A DNA stretch of 64,000 bases from Bacteroidales bacterium (GCA_016928305.1 JAFGKY010000053.1:1-64000); one strand, 5' to 3'; numbered from the stretch's first letter, positions 54,863 to 63,836 are shown. The notes: generated by a model from the sequence alone, not told the origin. Made by a program: numbers and translations.

Positions 54863-54934
54863 TTCAAATTTTCAAATCTTCAAACCTTCAAACCTTCAAA
54901 TCTTCAAACCTTCAAACCTTCAAATCTTCAAACT
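54863..54934. repeat. 8-base tandem repeat, nine units (TTCAAAYC)
   Basis: Nine consecutive 8-base units from 54863 to 54934: TTCAAATT, then TTCAAATC or TTCAAACC, last TTCAAACT. Units TTCAAATC, TTCAAACC, TTCAAACC recur as a 24-base superunit. No spacers, so it is not a CRISPR. Located between tolC and the permease gene, where length change could alter expression. A reversed fragment is at 46908. Confidence 0.9.
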
Positions 54935-54956
54935 ATCATTGTTCTTTAGTCATTCT

Positions 54957-56336
54957 TTATTCATACCGCAATGACTCGATCGGATCCTTCTCCGACGCTC
55001 TCTTTGCCGGTGAATATCCGAAGATAATACCCACGGATGCCGAAACAATAAACGCTATCATCACCGATGAAAGGGTAACAATGGTGCGGATATCAAATAT
55101 TTTCTCGATTGCCTCGGCCAGGATGATTCCGAATATGACACCAATAAGACCGCCTGTAACGCTTATCAGGACAGCTTCAGCTAAAAACTGCACAACAATG
55201 TCTGTTTTTTTTGCGCCAATTGCCATGCGTGTGCCGATCTCTTTGATCCGCTCCATTACAGAAGCGAACATAATATTCATGATACCAATACCCCCAACAA
55301 CTAAGGCAATACTGGCAATGGCTCCAAGTACTATATTGAATATATCCTTGGTTCGTTGCTCCTGTTTCAGCAACATTTCCGGGATGGTTATCTCATAATC
55401 CTTTACCTGCATGTGTCGCCGGTTCATCATGCGACTCAATACTTCAGCAGTAGATGAAAGTTGTCCGGATTCAAATACCTGAACGATTATCCGGTCGAGC
55501 TGGTGGTAATTTCCCTCTGTGTTTTGTTTTGGCGTCACGCTGCGGGCCATCTCCGGAAAATTGTCGGACTGGCCGGCAAAAGTACGCGTATTGATGAGTG
55601 CACGGTTCTGAAAACGCAGGAGAATTGTTTTGACGGGTACATAGATATTATCATTGAAAACATTGATACCGGCATTTTCAAATCCTGTGAGGCTTACCGT
55701 GCTTTTCTCGATAACCCCGATTACTTTCAGCCATACGTTGCCGAACTTAATATATTGATTGATCGGATTAACTTTGTTGAAAAACTTTGCCCGGATATTG
55801 GATCCTATAATGCATACAGGTATTCCATTTTCTTCCTGGTAAACATTAAAAACCTCTCCCATTTCCAGCTTCAGGTTGTATATATCAAAATAGGATCTGG
55901 AGACGCCAAGTATTTTAGCGGCTTCTCTCAATCCTCCACTGGTAACAAAGGAGTTGATCGCGATCTCCGGACTGATTCTTTTCACTGTGGGAATGAGTTC
56001 CTGTATTGTCTTCATGTCATCAAGGGTAAGGCCGGGTGAGTATTTGCGTTTTTCTTCCGGATTATTGCTGCCTTCACTACTGCCGTTGTTGCTATTACCC
56101 AATTTCTCCCGGGCTTCCACAACGGGCAAAACGACTATGTTATTAACCCCGACAAGCTTAATCTGTTCCAGAATCTCCTGTTTGGCTCCCCGTCCGACCG
56201 CCAGCATGCTGATGACCGCCGCCACTCCGAAAATAATACCAAGCCCCGTGAGAAAAGTTTTCATTTTATTATCCAGCAATGAGTCAAACGCAATGTTTAA
56301 ATCATGAATATACCGCTTATAAAGCCTTTCGATCAT
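54957..56336 (-). CDS. MacB-like ABC transporter permease (no ATPase domain)
   Basis: 459 residues from the ATG at 56336 (MIERLYKRYIHDLNIAFDSLL), chosen because it is the conserved family start and lies 14 bases past the adaptor gene stop; the frame is open upstream within that gene. One membrane helix at about 28-50 (TFLTGLGIIFGVAAVISMLAVG), a periplasmic MacB-type domain (about 70-320) and three C-terminal helices (IVVGGIGIMNIMFASVMER-like; GIGIMNIMFASVMERIKEIG). No Walker motifs: the ATPase must be supplied by another gene. Second in an adaptor-permease-TolC set. Confidence 0.9.
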   Translation of the reverse strand: MIERLYKRYIHDLNIAFDSLLDNKMKTFLTGLGIIFGVAAVISMLAVGRGAKQEILEQIKLVGVNNIVVLPVVEAREKLGNSNNGSSEGSNNPEEKRKYSPGLTLDDMKTIQELIPTVKRISPEIAINSFVTSGGLREAAKILGVSRSYFDIYNLKLEMGEVFNVYQEENGIPVCIIGSNIRAKFFNKVNPINQYIKFGNVWLKVIGVIEKSTVSLTGFENAGINVFNDNIYVPVKTILLRFQNRALINTRTFAGQSDNFPEMARSVTPKQNTEGNYHQLDRIIVQVFESGQLSSTAEVLSRMMNRRHMQVKDYEITIPEMLLKQEQRTKDIFNIVLGAIASIALVVGGIGIMNIMFASVMERIKEIGTRMAIGAKKTDIVVQFLAEAVLISVTGGLIGVIFGIILAEAIEKIFDIRTIVTLSSVMIAFIVSASVGIIFGYSPAKRASEKDPIESLRYE

Positions 56337-56350
56337 AGTGCCATGTTCAT

Positions 56351-57706
56351 TCAGTTGCCACGGGAACCACGAAATGGAGGTCGGGGATGCTGACGGGGAA
56401 CGGAATCCTGTATCTTTTTCTTTTCCAGCTCTTCTTTCATTTTTTTCTCCTTTAATAGCGGATACAGATCCATGCCGGTCCACTTAAAATCATCAGCATC
56501 TTCGGGAACAGAAAGATACAACCTGTCTCCTTCCGAAAGCCCTTTTTCGATAATTACCGCATTTTCGTTGGCATCACCCAGCAAAACAAGTTGTCGGGTA
56601 TTGTTTTTACAATAAACAAAGGTAAGACTATCGTTACTATGCACTGCCTCAAGCGGAACATACAGAACATCATCGTATGAACGTGTAAGGATGGCATTGC
56701 TCGTTGTCATGGCAGGTCGTAATACCGGATCGGTTTCATTTACCTGTATCTGAACTTCGAATACTTTGGAGTCGGTGTTGGGTAATTGTTCACCGATATT
56801 AGCCACATGCAATACTTTTCCGGGAAACTTCTTTTCAGGGAAGGCATCGATACCTATGGTTACCAGCTGGCCTTGTTTAACCTTGCTGATATCAATTTCG
56901 TTAACATAAGTTATGGAATTGAACGATGAAAGATCGGGCAATGTCGCAACAGTCGGATCCCTGAATAAATGCAGCATGCTGCCGACAGTTCTTTTTGTAC
57001 CGTCGCGGTCTTTGTGATATACGATCATACCCGAAGCAGGTGCCTTAATGGTTAGACTACTAACAGCGTCTATGATTCTTTCTTTTTCTCTCAGGAGTTT
57101 TTGCAGTTCCGCATTTTTTTGCCGGATATTTACCTGGGCCTGTTGTACTTTAAGGTTATAATTGCTGAGGGCCTGGGTATATTCTCTCCTGACTTTATCG
57201 AGGTCAATTTCAGCTTTACGAATAACAGCCGGAGATTCGTATTTTGATTGCTCTAAATTTATTTCAGCCTCCTCCACGGAGAACTTCAGGTTAATAATGT
57301 TGTCACGCTGTGATCTTAGTTCCAGGGACGAGTCAATCCGGGCTTTTTCAATTTCGGCCTGGTTTTTTTCAATTTCACTTTCTTTTTCCTTAAGCTGATT
57401 TTCAATTTCGGTCTGATCCAGCTGTGCAACAAAGTCCCCTGAATCCACTAAGGATCCCTCAGGAACAATTTTCCCGATTGTAATATTCCATACCCAGATA
57501 TCTCTCAGTTTCGAAATAGGGGCTGATATATTCACAGAATTGCGTGCCTGCAGTTCACCGGTAACGTTTATCAGAATTTCAAATTTTCCCCTTTTCACTT
57601 CTGTTTCAAGATCAACGACGGATTTCTTTTTTGTAACGCTGTAAATTATTATGGTCAGTAAAACAACGGCTAATGCAACTATGGAATAAATATACTTTTT
57701 CTTCAT
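56351..57706 (-). CDS. HlyD/MacA-family periplasmic adaptor
   Basis: 451 residues: N-terminal membrane anchor (about 6-24), a biotinyl-lipoyl segment (ELQARNSVNISAPISKLRD), a long coiled-coil hairpin (about 90-205, with ERIIDAVSSLTIKAPASGMI closing it), a beta-barrel region, and a Pro/Arg-rich tail (RQHPRPPFRGSRGN). It links an inner-membrane ABC permease with TolC. Its stop is 14 bases before the permease start. Starts 33 bases after glmM, so glmM may be co-transcribed. Confidence 0.9.
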   Translation of the reverse strand: MKKKYIYSIVALAVVLLTIIIYSVTKKKSVVDLETEVKRGKFEILINVTGELQARNSVNISAPISKLRDIWVWNITIGKIVPEGSLVDSGDFVAQLDQTEIENQLKEKESEIEKNQAEIEKARIDSSLELRSQRDNIINLKFSVEEAEINLEQSKYESPAVIRKAEIDLDKVRREYTQALSNYNLKVQQAQVNIRQKNAELQKLLREKERIIDAVSSLTIKAPASGMIVYHKDRDGTKRTVGSMLHLFRDPTVATLPDLSSFNSITYVNEIDISKVKQGQLVTIGIDAFPEKKFPGKVLHVANIGEQLPNTDSKVFEVQIQVNETDPVLRPAMTTSNAILTRSYDDVLYVPLEAVHSNDSLTFVYCKNNTRQLVLLGDANENAVIIEKGLSEGDRLYLSVPEDADDFKWTGMDLYPLLKEKKMKEELEKKKIQDSVPRQHPRPPFRGSRGN

Positions 57707-57739
57707 GGGGTTAACAATTAAACGACAGAATTGAGGATT

Positions 57740-59131
57740 TTATTTCCGGATTGCTCTTTTTATTTCCCGGATTATTTTGTTTGCCAGCATATCTGCAGCT
57801 TCTTCCGAAGTACTCTCCGCGTAAATCCTGATGATAGGTTCGGTATTGGACTTTCGCAAATGCACCCATTCCTTCTCAAAGTCGATCTTTACGCCATCAA
57901 TTGTATTTACCTGTTGGTGACTGAATTTGTCACGAATTATGGCAAGCACATTATCCACATCGATATCCGGTGTGAGTTCAATTTTGTTTTTGGATATAAT
58001 GTATTCCGGATAACTTCTTCTCAGCTGTGAGCAAGTCTTTTTGGATAATGCCAGGTGAGAAAGGAACAGAGCAATGCCAACCAGGGCATCGCGTCCATAA
58101 TGAAGGGGGGGATATATAACCCCGCCGTTTCCTTCACCTCCGATTACAGCCTTTGAGCGTTTCATCTCCTGCACAACGTTGACCTCACCAACGGCAGCCG
58201 CAGTATAAGAACCTCCATATTTTTGTGTTATGTCGCGCAAGGCACGGGTCGAAGATAAATTTGAAACGGTATTGCCAGGTGTATGTTGCAGGATATAATC
58301 GGCTGTTGTCACCAGGGTATACTCTTCACCAAACATTGTCCCGTCTTCATTGATAATAGCCAGCCGGTCAACGTCGGGATCCACAACAAAACCGACATCA
58401 GCTTTGTGTTTTTTTATGGCGGCTGAAATGTCCCCCAGGTGCTGGGGCAGGGGCTCCGGGTTGTGGGGGAACTCTCCCGTTGGCGTGCAATATAATTCAA
58501 CCACTTCAGCTGCTCCCAATTCCTTTAATAAGTGAGGGATGATAATCCCTCCCACAGAATTGACACAATCAAGTGCGACCTTAAAACCGGCTTTTCGGAT
58601 GGCTTGCAGGTTTACCAGCGGAAGCTGCAGTATCTTTTTTATATGAAGATTTCCCATATCCCTATTGCAGGATACGATGCCCAGGTTATCGACAACAGCA
58701 AAGGTGAAATCACCTTTTTCGGCTATCTTAAGCACTTCTGCCCCATCCTGTGCTGACAGGAATTCTCCTGAATCATTCAGCAGTTTAAGAGCATTCCATT
58801 GCCGTGGATTATGACTTGCAGTGAGAACAATCCCTCCGTCGGCATTGAGTTCCTGCACAGCAATTTCAACGGTAGGTGTTGTTGCCAGTGAAAGATTGAT
58901 AACATCAATACCAAGACCGGTCAGTGTTCCTGTCACCAGCCTTTCGACCATTTCCCCGGAAATACGGGCATCCCGTCCCAAAACAATACTATTTTTTCTG
59001 GCAGGATGCTGTTCCTGTATCCAGGTACCGAAAGCGGCTGCATATTTTAATGTATCGGGAGGCGTAATCCCTTCTCCCTCTTTACCTCCAATGGTACCCC
59101 TGATTCCTGAAATCGATTTAATTAAAGTCAT
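57740..59131 (-). CDS. glmM: Phosphoglucosamine mutase
   Basis: 463 residues from the ATG at 59131 (MTLIKSISGIRGTIGG); a TTG four codons upstream is in frame. Catalytic Ser106 in TASHNP, metal loop DPDVDRLA, sugar-binding GEGNGGVI and phosphate-binding RKSNTEPIIRIYAE are all present. It converts glucosamine-6-phosphate to glucosamine-1-phosphate for UDP-GlcNAc and peptidoglycan. In the Bacteroidota this family is also annotated as phosphoglucomutase/phosphomannomutase; the SNTEP motif and RGTIGG start fit the glmM assignment moderately. First gene of the set with adaptor, permease and tolC. Confidence 0.85.
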   Translation of the reverse strand: MTLIKSISGIRGTIGGKEGEGITPPDTLKYAAAFGTWIQEQHPARKNSIVLGRDARISGEMVERLVTGTLTGLGIDVINLSLATTPTVEIAVQELNADGGIVLTASHNPRQWNALKLLNDSGEFLSAQDGAEVLKIAEKGDFTFAVVDNLGIVSCNRDMGNLHIKKILQLPLVNLQAIRKAGFKVALDCVNSVGGIIIPHLLKELGAAEVVELYCTPTGEFPHNPEPLPQHLGDISAAIKKHKADVGFVVDPDVDRLAIINEDGTMFGEEYTLVTTADYILQHTPGNTVSNLSSTRALRDITQKYGGSYTAAAVGEVNVVQEMKRSKAVIGGEGNGGVIYPPLHYGRDALVGIALFLSHLALSKKTCSQLRRSYPEYIISKNKIELTPDIDVDNVLAIIRDKFSHQQVNTIDGVKIDFEKEWVHLRKSNTEPIIRIYAESTSEEAADMLANKIIREIKRAIRK

Positions 59132-59354
59132 ATTGATTAACAAATTTTATATTTTTTTACCCGTTAAAATTTTGTAACTTTAAGAGACAATCCTTAAACT
59201 GAAAAAAAGAATAAACAATTGGTTCTCTTGTTAAAAACTCATCAGATCTGGAGATCGCTCGGTCTAAAATTACTAAATGTATTTATAAGTTCGAAAATTC
59301 CATACTTTTTTCATTACTTAAAGCCATATTTATAAACTATTAAAATTCAGGTAA

Positions 59355-60287
59355 ATGATGGGAATAATCCGAAATGCCCGTAGAGGAAGCGCACCATCCG
59401 GGGGCAGGAAGCCTTCGGTATCCGGTTCCGTCAGAAATACCCGAAAGAAAGGTTCATTAGCCAGAGCAAACAGGGTTATTGTTTCCGGTACTGCTGCAAA
59501 ACCAACAACACGTAAGGTGGTTAAGACCAAAAAGCAGGCACATGATATGCCTAAGTCAAAACATGAGGATATATTAATACGGTTGAATAAGTACATTGCC
59601 AGTACAGGCATCTGTTCCCGCCGGGAAGCAGACAACTTTATACGGGCCGGTTTGATCACCGTGAATGATAAGCTGATCACTGAAATGGGGACGAAAGTAA
59701 AACCATCGGATGTAATTAAATACAACAGGGAAAGACTGAGGGAAGAAAAGAAAGTATATATCCTGCTGAACAAGCCCAGGGATTATATTACAACCCTCGA
59801 AGATCCGCATGCCAAACGAACCGTTGTCGACCTCATCCGAGGTGCATGTCGCGAGAGGGTTTATCCTGTGGGAAGGCTTGACCGTAATACAACAGGTGTA
59901 TTGTTGCTGACTAATGACGGGGAACTGACGAAAAGACTTACTCATCCCAGGTTTGAGAAGCTTAAAGTGTATCACCTGGAATTGAATAAAGGCCTGAAAA
60001 CCAATGATATGGAAAAAATAGCCACAGGCATTATGCTTGAAGACGGCTTCATTAAAGCCGACGCAATTAGCTATACCGATACGGAAGATAAGAAACAGAT
60101 AGGCATTGAAATTCACTCGGGGCGTAACAGAATCGTTCGAAGGATATTTGAACAACTGGGATACGAAATCCGAAGGCTTGACCGCGTGTGTTTTGCAGGT
60201 CTTACTAAAAAAGGTTTATCACGTGGGAAATGGCGTTTCCTGACAGAACAGGAAATACACCTGCTGAAGATGAATGCGTTTAAATAA
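59355..60287 (+). CDS. RsuA/RluB-family rRNA pseudouridine synthase
   Basis: 310 residues: a basic, disordered N-terminal extension (1-70, rich in R, K, S, G, T), an S4 RNA-binding domain (ILIRLNKYIASTGICSRREA, residues 73-92 on), then the catalytic domain with LLNKPRDYITTLEDP and the catalytic Asp in PVGRLDRNTTGVLLLTNDG, and HSGRNRIVRRIFEQLGY. It isomerises a uridine of 23S or 16S rRNA; RluB is the closest common type. Monocistronic; a palindrome at 60303 follows its stop. Confidence 0.92.
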   Translation: MMGIIRNARRGSAPSGGRKPSVSGSVRNTRKKGSLARANRVIVSGTAAKPTTRKVVKTKKQAHDMPKSKHEDILIRLNKYIASTGICSRREADNFIRAGLITVNDKLITEMGTKVKPSDVIKYNRERLREEKKVYILLNKPRDYITTLEDPHAKRTVVDLIRGACRERVYPVGRLDRNTTGVLLLTNDGELTKRLTHPRFEKLKVYHLELNKGLKTNDMEKIATGIMLEDGFIKADAISYTDTEDKKQIGIEIHSGRNRIVRRIFEQLGYEIRRLDRVCFAGLTKKGLSRGKWRFLTEQEIHLLKMNAFK

Positions 60288-60302
60288 AGGCCTCACCCCT
60301 TG

Positions 60303-60324
60303 CCCCTCTCCAGAAGGAGAGGGG
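60303..60324. repeat. CCCCTCTCC/GGAGAGGGG palindrome, copy 4
   Basis: CCCCTCTCC (60303-60311), AGAA loop, GGAGAGGGG (60316-60324), preceded by CCTCACCCCTTG, so same orientation as the copy at 10313. It lies 16 bases past the pseudouridine synthase stop and may stop transcription there. Confidence 0.8.
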
Positions 60325-60426
60325 AAGAAAGATAAATCAGTTAATCCTATAAGAAATCGACTACCAGTCTTTACGAGTCCCCATCCTGCAAACAGGAAAA
60401 ACAATAAAATGACGTATTTGAATTTC

Positions 60427-60532
60427 GAACAAGGAATGCTGAATGTCGAATAACAAAGATAATGCGTTCTTTGTCTTAACTTCAGTGCCTGACTTGCCGG
60501 TAGGCAGGTTCGGCGTTCGATGTTCCTTGTTC
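60427..60532. repeat. Composite inverted repeat with nested palindromes
   Basis: The arms GAACAAGGAATGCTGAATG (60427-60445, continuing to 60450) and its near reverse complement (60509-60532, ending TGTTCCTTGTTC) enclose two further palindromes, ACAAAGA...TCTTTGT (about 60453-60475) and a GCCTGACTTGCCGGTAGGC-type copy (about 60486-60508). The 466-base gap 60288-60753 holds these, another degenerate copy near 60605, and no gene. Confidence 0.65.
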
Positions 60533-60722
60533 ATAATTCATATTATATTAACATTCATTTAGTTAACGATGAACGTCATTGTAAGCTTTTTCTGACTAAA
60601 GTATGCCTGACGGAAGACAGGCCAGAGTCAAATGATGTTAAGCAGCACGATATTTATTTGTTGCCCCTGACTTAATTCAGGTGAAAGGCAAGGATCAGGG
60701 GTGGGTCTAATAATTAATAGAT

Positions 60723-60730
60723 TATATTTG
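60723..60730 (+). promoter_or_regulatory. Candidate -7 box TATATTTG for the HIT gene
   Basis: TATATTTG matches TAnnTTTG and lies 23 bases before the ATG at 60754. No -33 TTTG at the expected spacing. Confidence 0.4.
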
Positions 60731-60753
60731 TAATCTTAAATTCATTTTTCCCC

Positions 60754-61236
60754 ATGTCTTGCCCCTTTTGTGACCCGCAGATAAAAGATTGTGTTTTTTT
60801 TGAATCCAAGAATTTTCTCGCTGTTTATAACATTGCCCCGGTGTTGCCCGGCCATTCCCTTGTTATCCCCAGGGATCATATTGTCAGCTTTATTGATCTC
60901 AACCCGCAACAAAGAACGGAATTCCTGGAAACCACAACAAGGGCAGTGAGAATACTTCTGAAAGCTTTCCATACCGATGCTTTTGATTTATCGATACAGG
61001 AAAAACCCGAAGCCGGGCAGACCATTGAACATCTCCACTTGCACATCCTGCCCCGGCTGAAAGGTGATATGCCCAATCCGGGTGACTGGTATCCGGTAAT
61101 CCATACGAGTGATTCGATGATCATGGACGACAGGAACCGGAAACGGCTGCCGGAAGATGATCTTCGAAGAATCGTGGATAAACTGAGGAATGTGGCATCC
61201 CGACCGGATCTGCAGGAACATGTCAGAGAAGTCTGA
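60754..61236 (+). CDS. HIT-family nucleotide hydrolase/transferase (FHIT-like)
   Basis: 160 residues. The histidine triad is HLHLHILPR with His93, His95 and His97; the start SCPFCDPQI has two cysteines that may bind zinc, and LPGHSLVIPRDHIVSFIDL is the second family block. Length and the C-terminal acidic extension (MDDRNRKRLPEDDLRRIVDK) resemble FHIT-type diadenosine polyphosphate hydrolases. Convergent with the exported Tyr/His-rich protein gene; a hairpin lies between them. Confidence 0.92.
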   Translation: MSCPFCDPQIKDCVFFESKNFLAVYNIAPVLPGHSLVIPRDHIVSFIDLNPQQRTEFLETTTRAVRILLKAFHTDAFDLSIQEKPEAGQTIEHLHLHILPRLKGDMPNPGDWYPVIHTSDSMIMDDRNRKRLPEDDLRRIVDKLRNVASRPDLQEHVREV

Positions 61237-61301
61237 CCAGGGATACAGGCAGTGGATTCAAGAATATATAATTGAATCAGCGACAGGATTGTTGGTATAA
61301 A

Positions 61302-61331
61302 AAAAGCCGGCCTTTTATCAGACCGGCTTTT
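61302..61331. terminator. Bidirectional terminator between convergent genes
   Basis: AAAAGCCGG (61302-61310) pairs with CCGGCTTTT (61323-61331), 12-base loop, with A-run on the left and T-run on the right, so it can function in both directions for the HIT gene and the gene ending at 61349. Confidence 0.85.
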
Positions 61332-61348
61332 GTTTGTTCTGAGATATC

Positions 61349-63688
61349 TTATCTTCGCTGATCGGATGATGTTCGGCTTTGCGATCTGCCGGAGGATGAT
61401 GAACGTGTTGTGGGCTCTGACCTTGTAACCCGTGCATTGGTGCTGCGCTGATCTCCTCTTTCACGGGTGTATTGCTGCCGATCCAGATCAGTTCGTGATC
61501 TTGTGGAAGAGGATTGACGTGTTGTGGTGGCCGGTTGTGTGGTTGTTGTTTCCCTTGTGGCAGGTTTCCATGTATTGTTTTCTCTTTTTTGCCATTCCTG
61601 ATCCGTATGGCGGTATACATTTCCATCCCTATCGGTATATACGTTGTTCTGTGAGGATTGACGTGTTGTCTGTCCTGTACTGGTTGACCGGGAAGGAGCA
61701 GAAGTACCAGATGTGGAAGATCGTGTTGTGGTCGAAGACCGGCTTGTGCGTTGCGGTGTGGTTGTTGTTGTGGATGTTCTGGATGAAGTTGACTGGCGGG
61801 TTGAGGTTTGTGTTGATGATCGTGTGCCCGCAGTACCTGAGTCAGTTCTTCTTGTTGTTGTCGTCGAACGAGATGCAGCTGACGGTGTAGTAATGCGGCG
61901 ACTGGATTCAACACCACTCCTGTGCTGAGCGTATACATTCTGCGGTGGCTGGTTATAGGATACATGATGATATACGGTGCGCTGAACCGGATTAGGACCA
62001 TAATAATGATGATAATAATGATGATAGGGAGGCCGGTATGCCGGAGGACCCCAGTAACCACCGTAATAATGATAATGGTAATGCGGATGGCTGTAATACC
62101 ATGTATACCAGCTGTAAGGTCTCCAGACAGGAGTTGAAAAACCTATACACCATCCATTGTAAGGATCATAATACATATGATAGCCATAGGTCCATGGGCG
62201 CGCATAATAATGACGATGGTACCAGGAGTGATAATGAAAACCAGTGCCATAGACTACTGTGGGACCGTAAATATAACATCCGGTGTAGCCGGGGGTGTAA
62301 CCGACATATACAATATCGGGAGTATAGTCATATACATAAACATATCTTACATGATGTACGGGTGCACTTGGTGGTATATCCTGTACTTCGCCGGGAACAT
62401 GTACGCAAACCTCCCAGGGACCCAGGGCTCTGTCGGATTCAAACCATACGCCGTTCTCACAGACGTAATAACGGCTGTTTATCAGCAGAACTGTATTTGG
62501 GGAATTCTCAGCATATGCAACACGGGTTCCGGGTATGTTAATGAATTTCGGATTTCCGTCATAGGTAACTTCAGCTGTGGCTTCATTCCTCCTGACTGTT
62601 GCAGTTTGCGGTATTGTTGCATCGAGAACCGCTTCCTTGGCAGCATAGGTTCCGGCAACACTGGCCAGAATCCTGTCTTTCTCGCTTCCTTCGGGAATGG
62701 TTGAAAACTCCTGTGGAAGCATATCTGCAGGAACATATTCCCATGGCCCTTTCATTAATTTTGATATATACCAGCGACCCGATAAAAGGATGTAATATGA
62801 CTGGCTGTTGATATCCATAAATACGTCACTTTGCGTATTTTTGAGATAGAGAAGACCTGATCCTTCCACCGGTGCAAAAACCGGCTCGCCATCGGTAACG
62901 ATGAGCTCGGCAGGATTTGAACGCACTACTATTTCAGGCACAGCTTCTATCTGGATTTCACTTTCTGTAGTGGCCTGGGTATCATCAATCAACTCGCGGA
63001 TGTTCGCATGGGGATTTCGTTCATATTTCCAGGTGCCTCTCAGGACATCGGATGTGACAAACCACATGCCGTCACCATAGAGCCAGTATTCATGTGGTCC
63101 GGGATCGAAAACAATAAAATAAGGAGTATTCACAACCTGTTGTATCGTTGATCCTTCAATAAGCTCTGTACGGGGTTCTCCGTCGATGGTAATCAATACT
63201 GCGGGTCTGTCCCGTATAATAATTTCGGGAGGTGTATTGTTAAGTCCTTCTGCCCCGACCTTCCCGCTGTTGGCTTCCTCGATGGTTGCCAGCAGCTCAT
63301 CCAGCTGGAATACAAGACTCATTTTGGGTATTTCGGTCTCCAGTATTGTTCTGATTTCTTCTACCCTGGTGGCATCCATTTCACCCGGGAACTTAATGTT
63401 ACCAATAGCAATGGATTCAAGCATTACCATCCTTGCTTCCCGGTCAGTGGCCATACGGGCATCAAACCAGAAGGCTCCAAAAACCGGTTCGCTTTCCTTT
63501 CTCTGTTTGATCATAACCGCAGCCCTGCCATGAAGATTATTCCCTTCCAGCGATTCAGGCTGAGGTTGATACAGGGTTATCGTTCCTTGTTTGGAATGGA
63601 TCTCCCGCGGCCAGTATGCCTCTTCTGACCATGAAGCCTGGCTGAGCAGGAGGCTGTTTAGGAGCAGAAGTAAAGATATCCGTTTCAT
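61349..63688 (-). CDS. Exported Tyr/His-rich protein resembling database 'carbohydrate-binding family V/XII' proteins
   Basis: 779 residues: signal peptide (cleavage near SWSEE), an N-terminal domain (about 25-150) with QGTITLYQPQPESLEGNNLHGRAAV, three similar beta units (about 155-235, 245-320, 355-430) each with a WY/WF-x(n)-GPWEY or GTWKYE ending, a segment very rich in Tyr and His (about 445-575), and a disordered Thr/Ser/Arg/Gln tail with NVYTDRDGNVYRHTDQEWQK-type element in it (about 660-685). The repeated DGEP/DGNP plus G-x-W units resemble exported proteins annotated as carbohydrate-binding family V/XII; the true function is unknown. The His/Tyr zone might bind metal or cross-link. 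Confidence 0.78.
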   Translation of the reverse strand: MKRISLLLLLNSLLLSQASWSEEAYWPREIHSKQGTITLYQPQPESLEGNNLHGRAAVMIKQRKESEPVFGAFWFDARMATDREARMVMLESIAIGNIKFPGEMDATRVEEIRTILETEIPKMSLVFQLDELLATIEEANSGKVGAEGLNNTPPEIIIRDRPAVLITIDGEPRTELIEGSTIQQVVNTPYFIVFDPGPHEYWLYGDGMWFVTSDVLRGTWKYERNPHANIRELIDDTQATTESEIQIEAVPEIVVRSNPAELIVTDGEPVFAPVEGSGLLYLKNTQSDVFMDINSQSYYILLSGRWYISKLMKGPWEYVPADMLPQEFSTIPEGSEKDRILASVAGTYAAKEAVLDATIPQTATVRRNEATAEVTYDGNPKFINIPGTRVAYAENSPNTVLLINSRYYVCENGVWFESDRALGPWEVCVHVPGEVQDIPPSAPVHHVRYVYVYDYTPDIVYVGYTPGYTGCYIYGPTVVYGTGFHYHSWYHRHYYARPWTYGYHMYYDPYNGWCIGFSTPVWRPYSWYTWYYSHPHYHYHYYGGYWGPPAYRPPYHHYYHHYYGPNPVQRTVYHHVSYNQPPQNVYAQHRSGVESSRRITTPSAASRSTTTTRRTDSGTAGTRSSTQTSTRQSTSSRTSTTTTTPQRTSRSSTTTRSSTSGTSAPSRSTSTGQTTRQSSQNNVYTDRDGNVYRHTDQEWQKRENNTWKPATRETTTTQPATTTRQSSSTRSRTDLDRQQYTRERGDQRSTNARVTRSEPTTRSSSSGRSQSRTSSDQRR

Positions 63689-63806
63689 AATGCAGTATTT
63701 TTATATAATTAAAGATAATCGAAAGCATTTAATCTTACTAACGTAATCTTTACAAAAAGAATACCATTTTTTAACACCCTTTAAGCAGGAAAGACCGGAA
63801 ATAAAA

Positions 63807-63836
63807 AACCGCCGGGATTTTCAGATCCTGGCGGTT
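63807..63836 (-). terminator. Intrinsic terminator of the gene at the right edge
   Basis: AACCGCCGGGAT (63807-63818) pairs with ATCCTGGCGGTT (63825-63836): 12 pairs with one G-T, 6-base loop. Read on the minus strand the stem is followed by TTTTTTATTT, a classic intrinsic terminator, 45 bases past the stop codon at 63881. Confidence 0.88.

Noticed and set aside
54863-54934. Possible CRISPR array
   Set aside because: Units are 8 bases with no spacers, and no cas genes are near; this is a simple tandem repeat.
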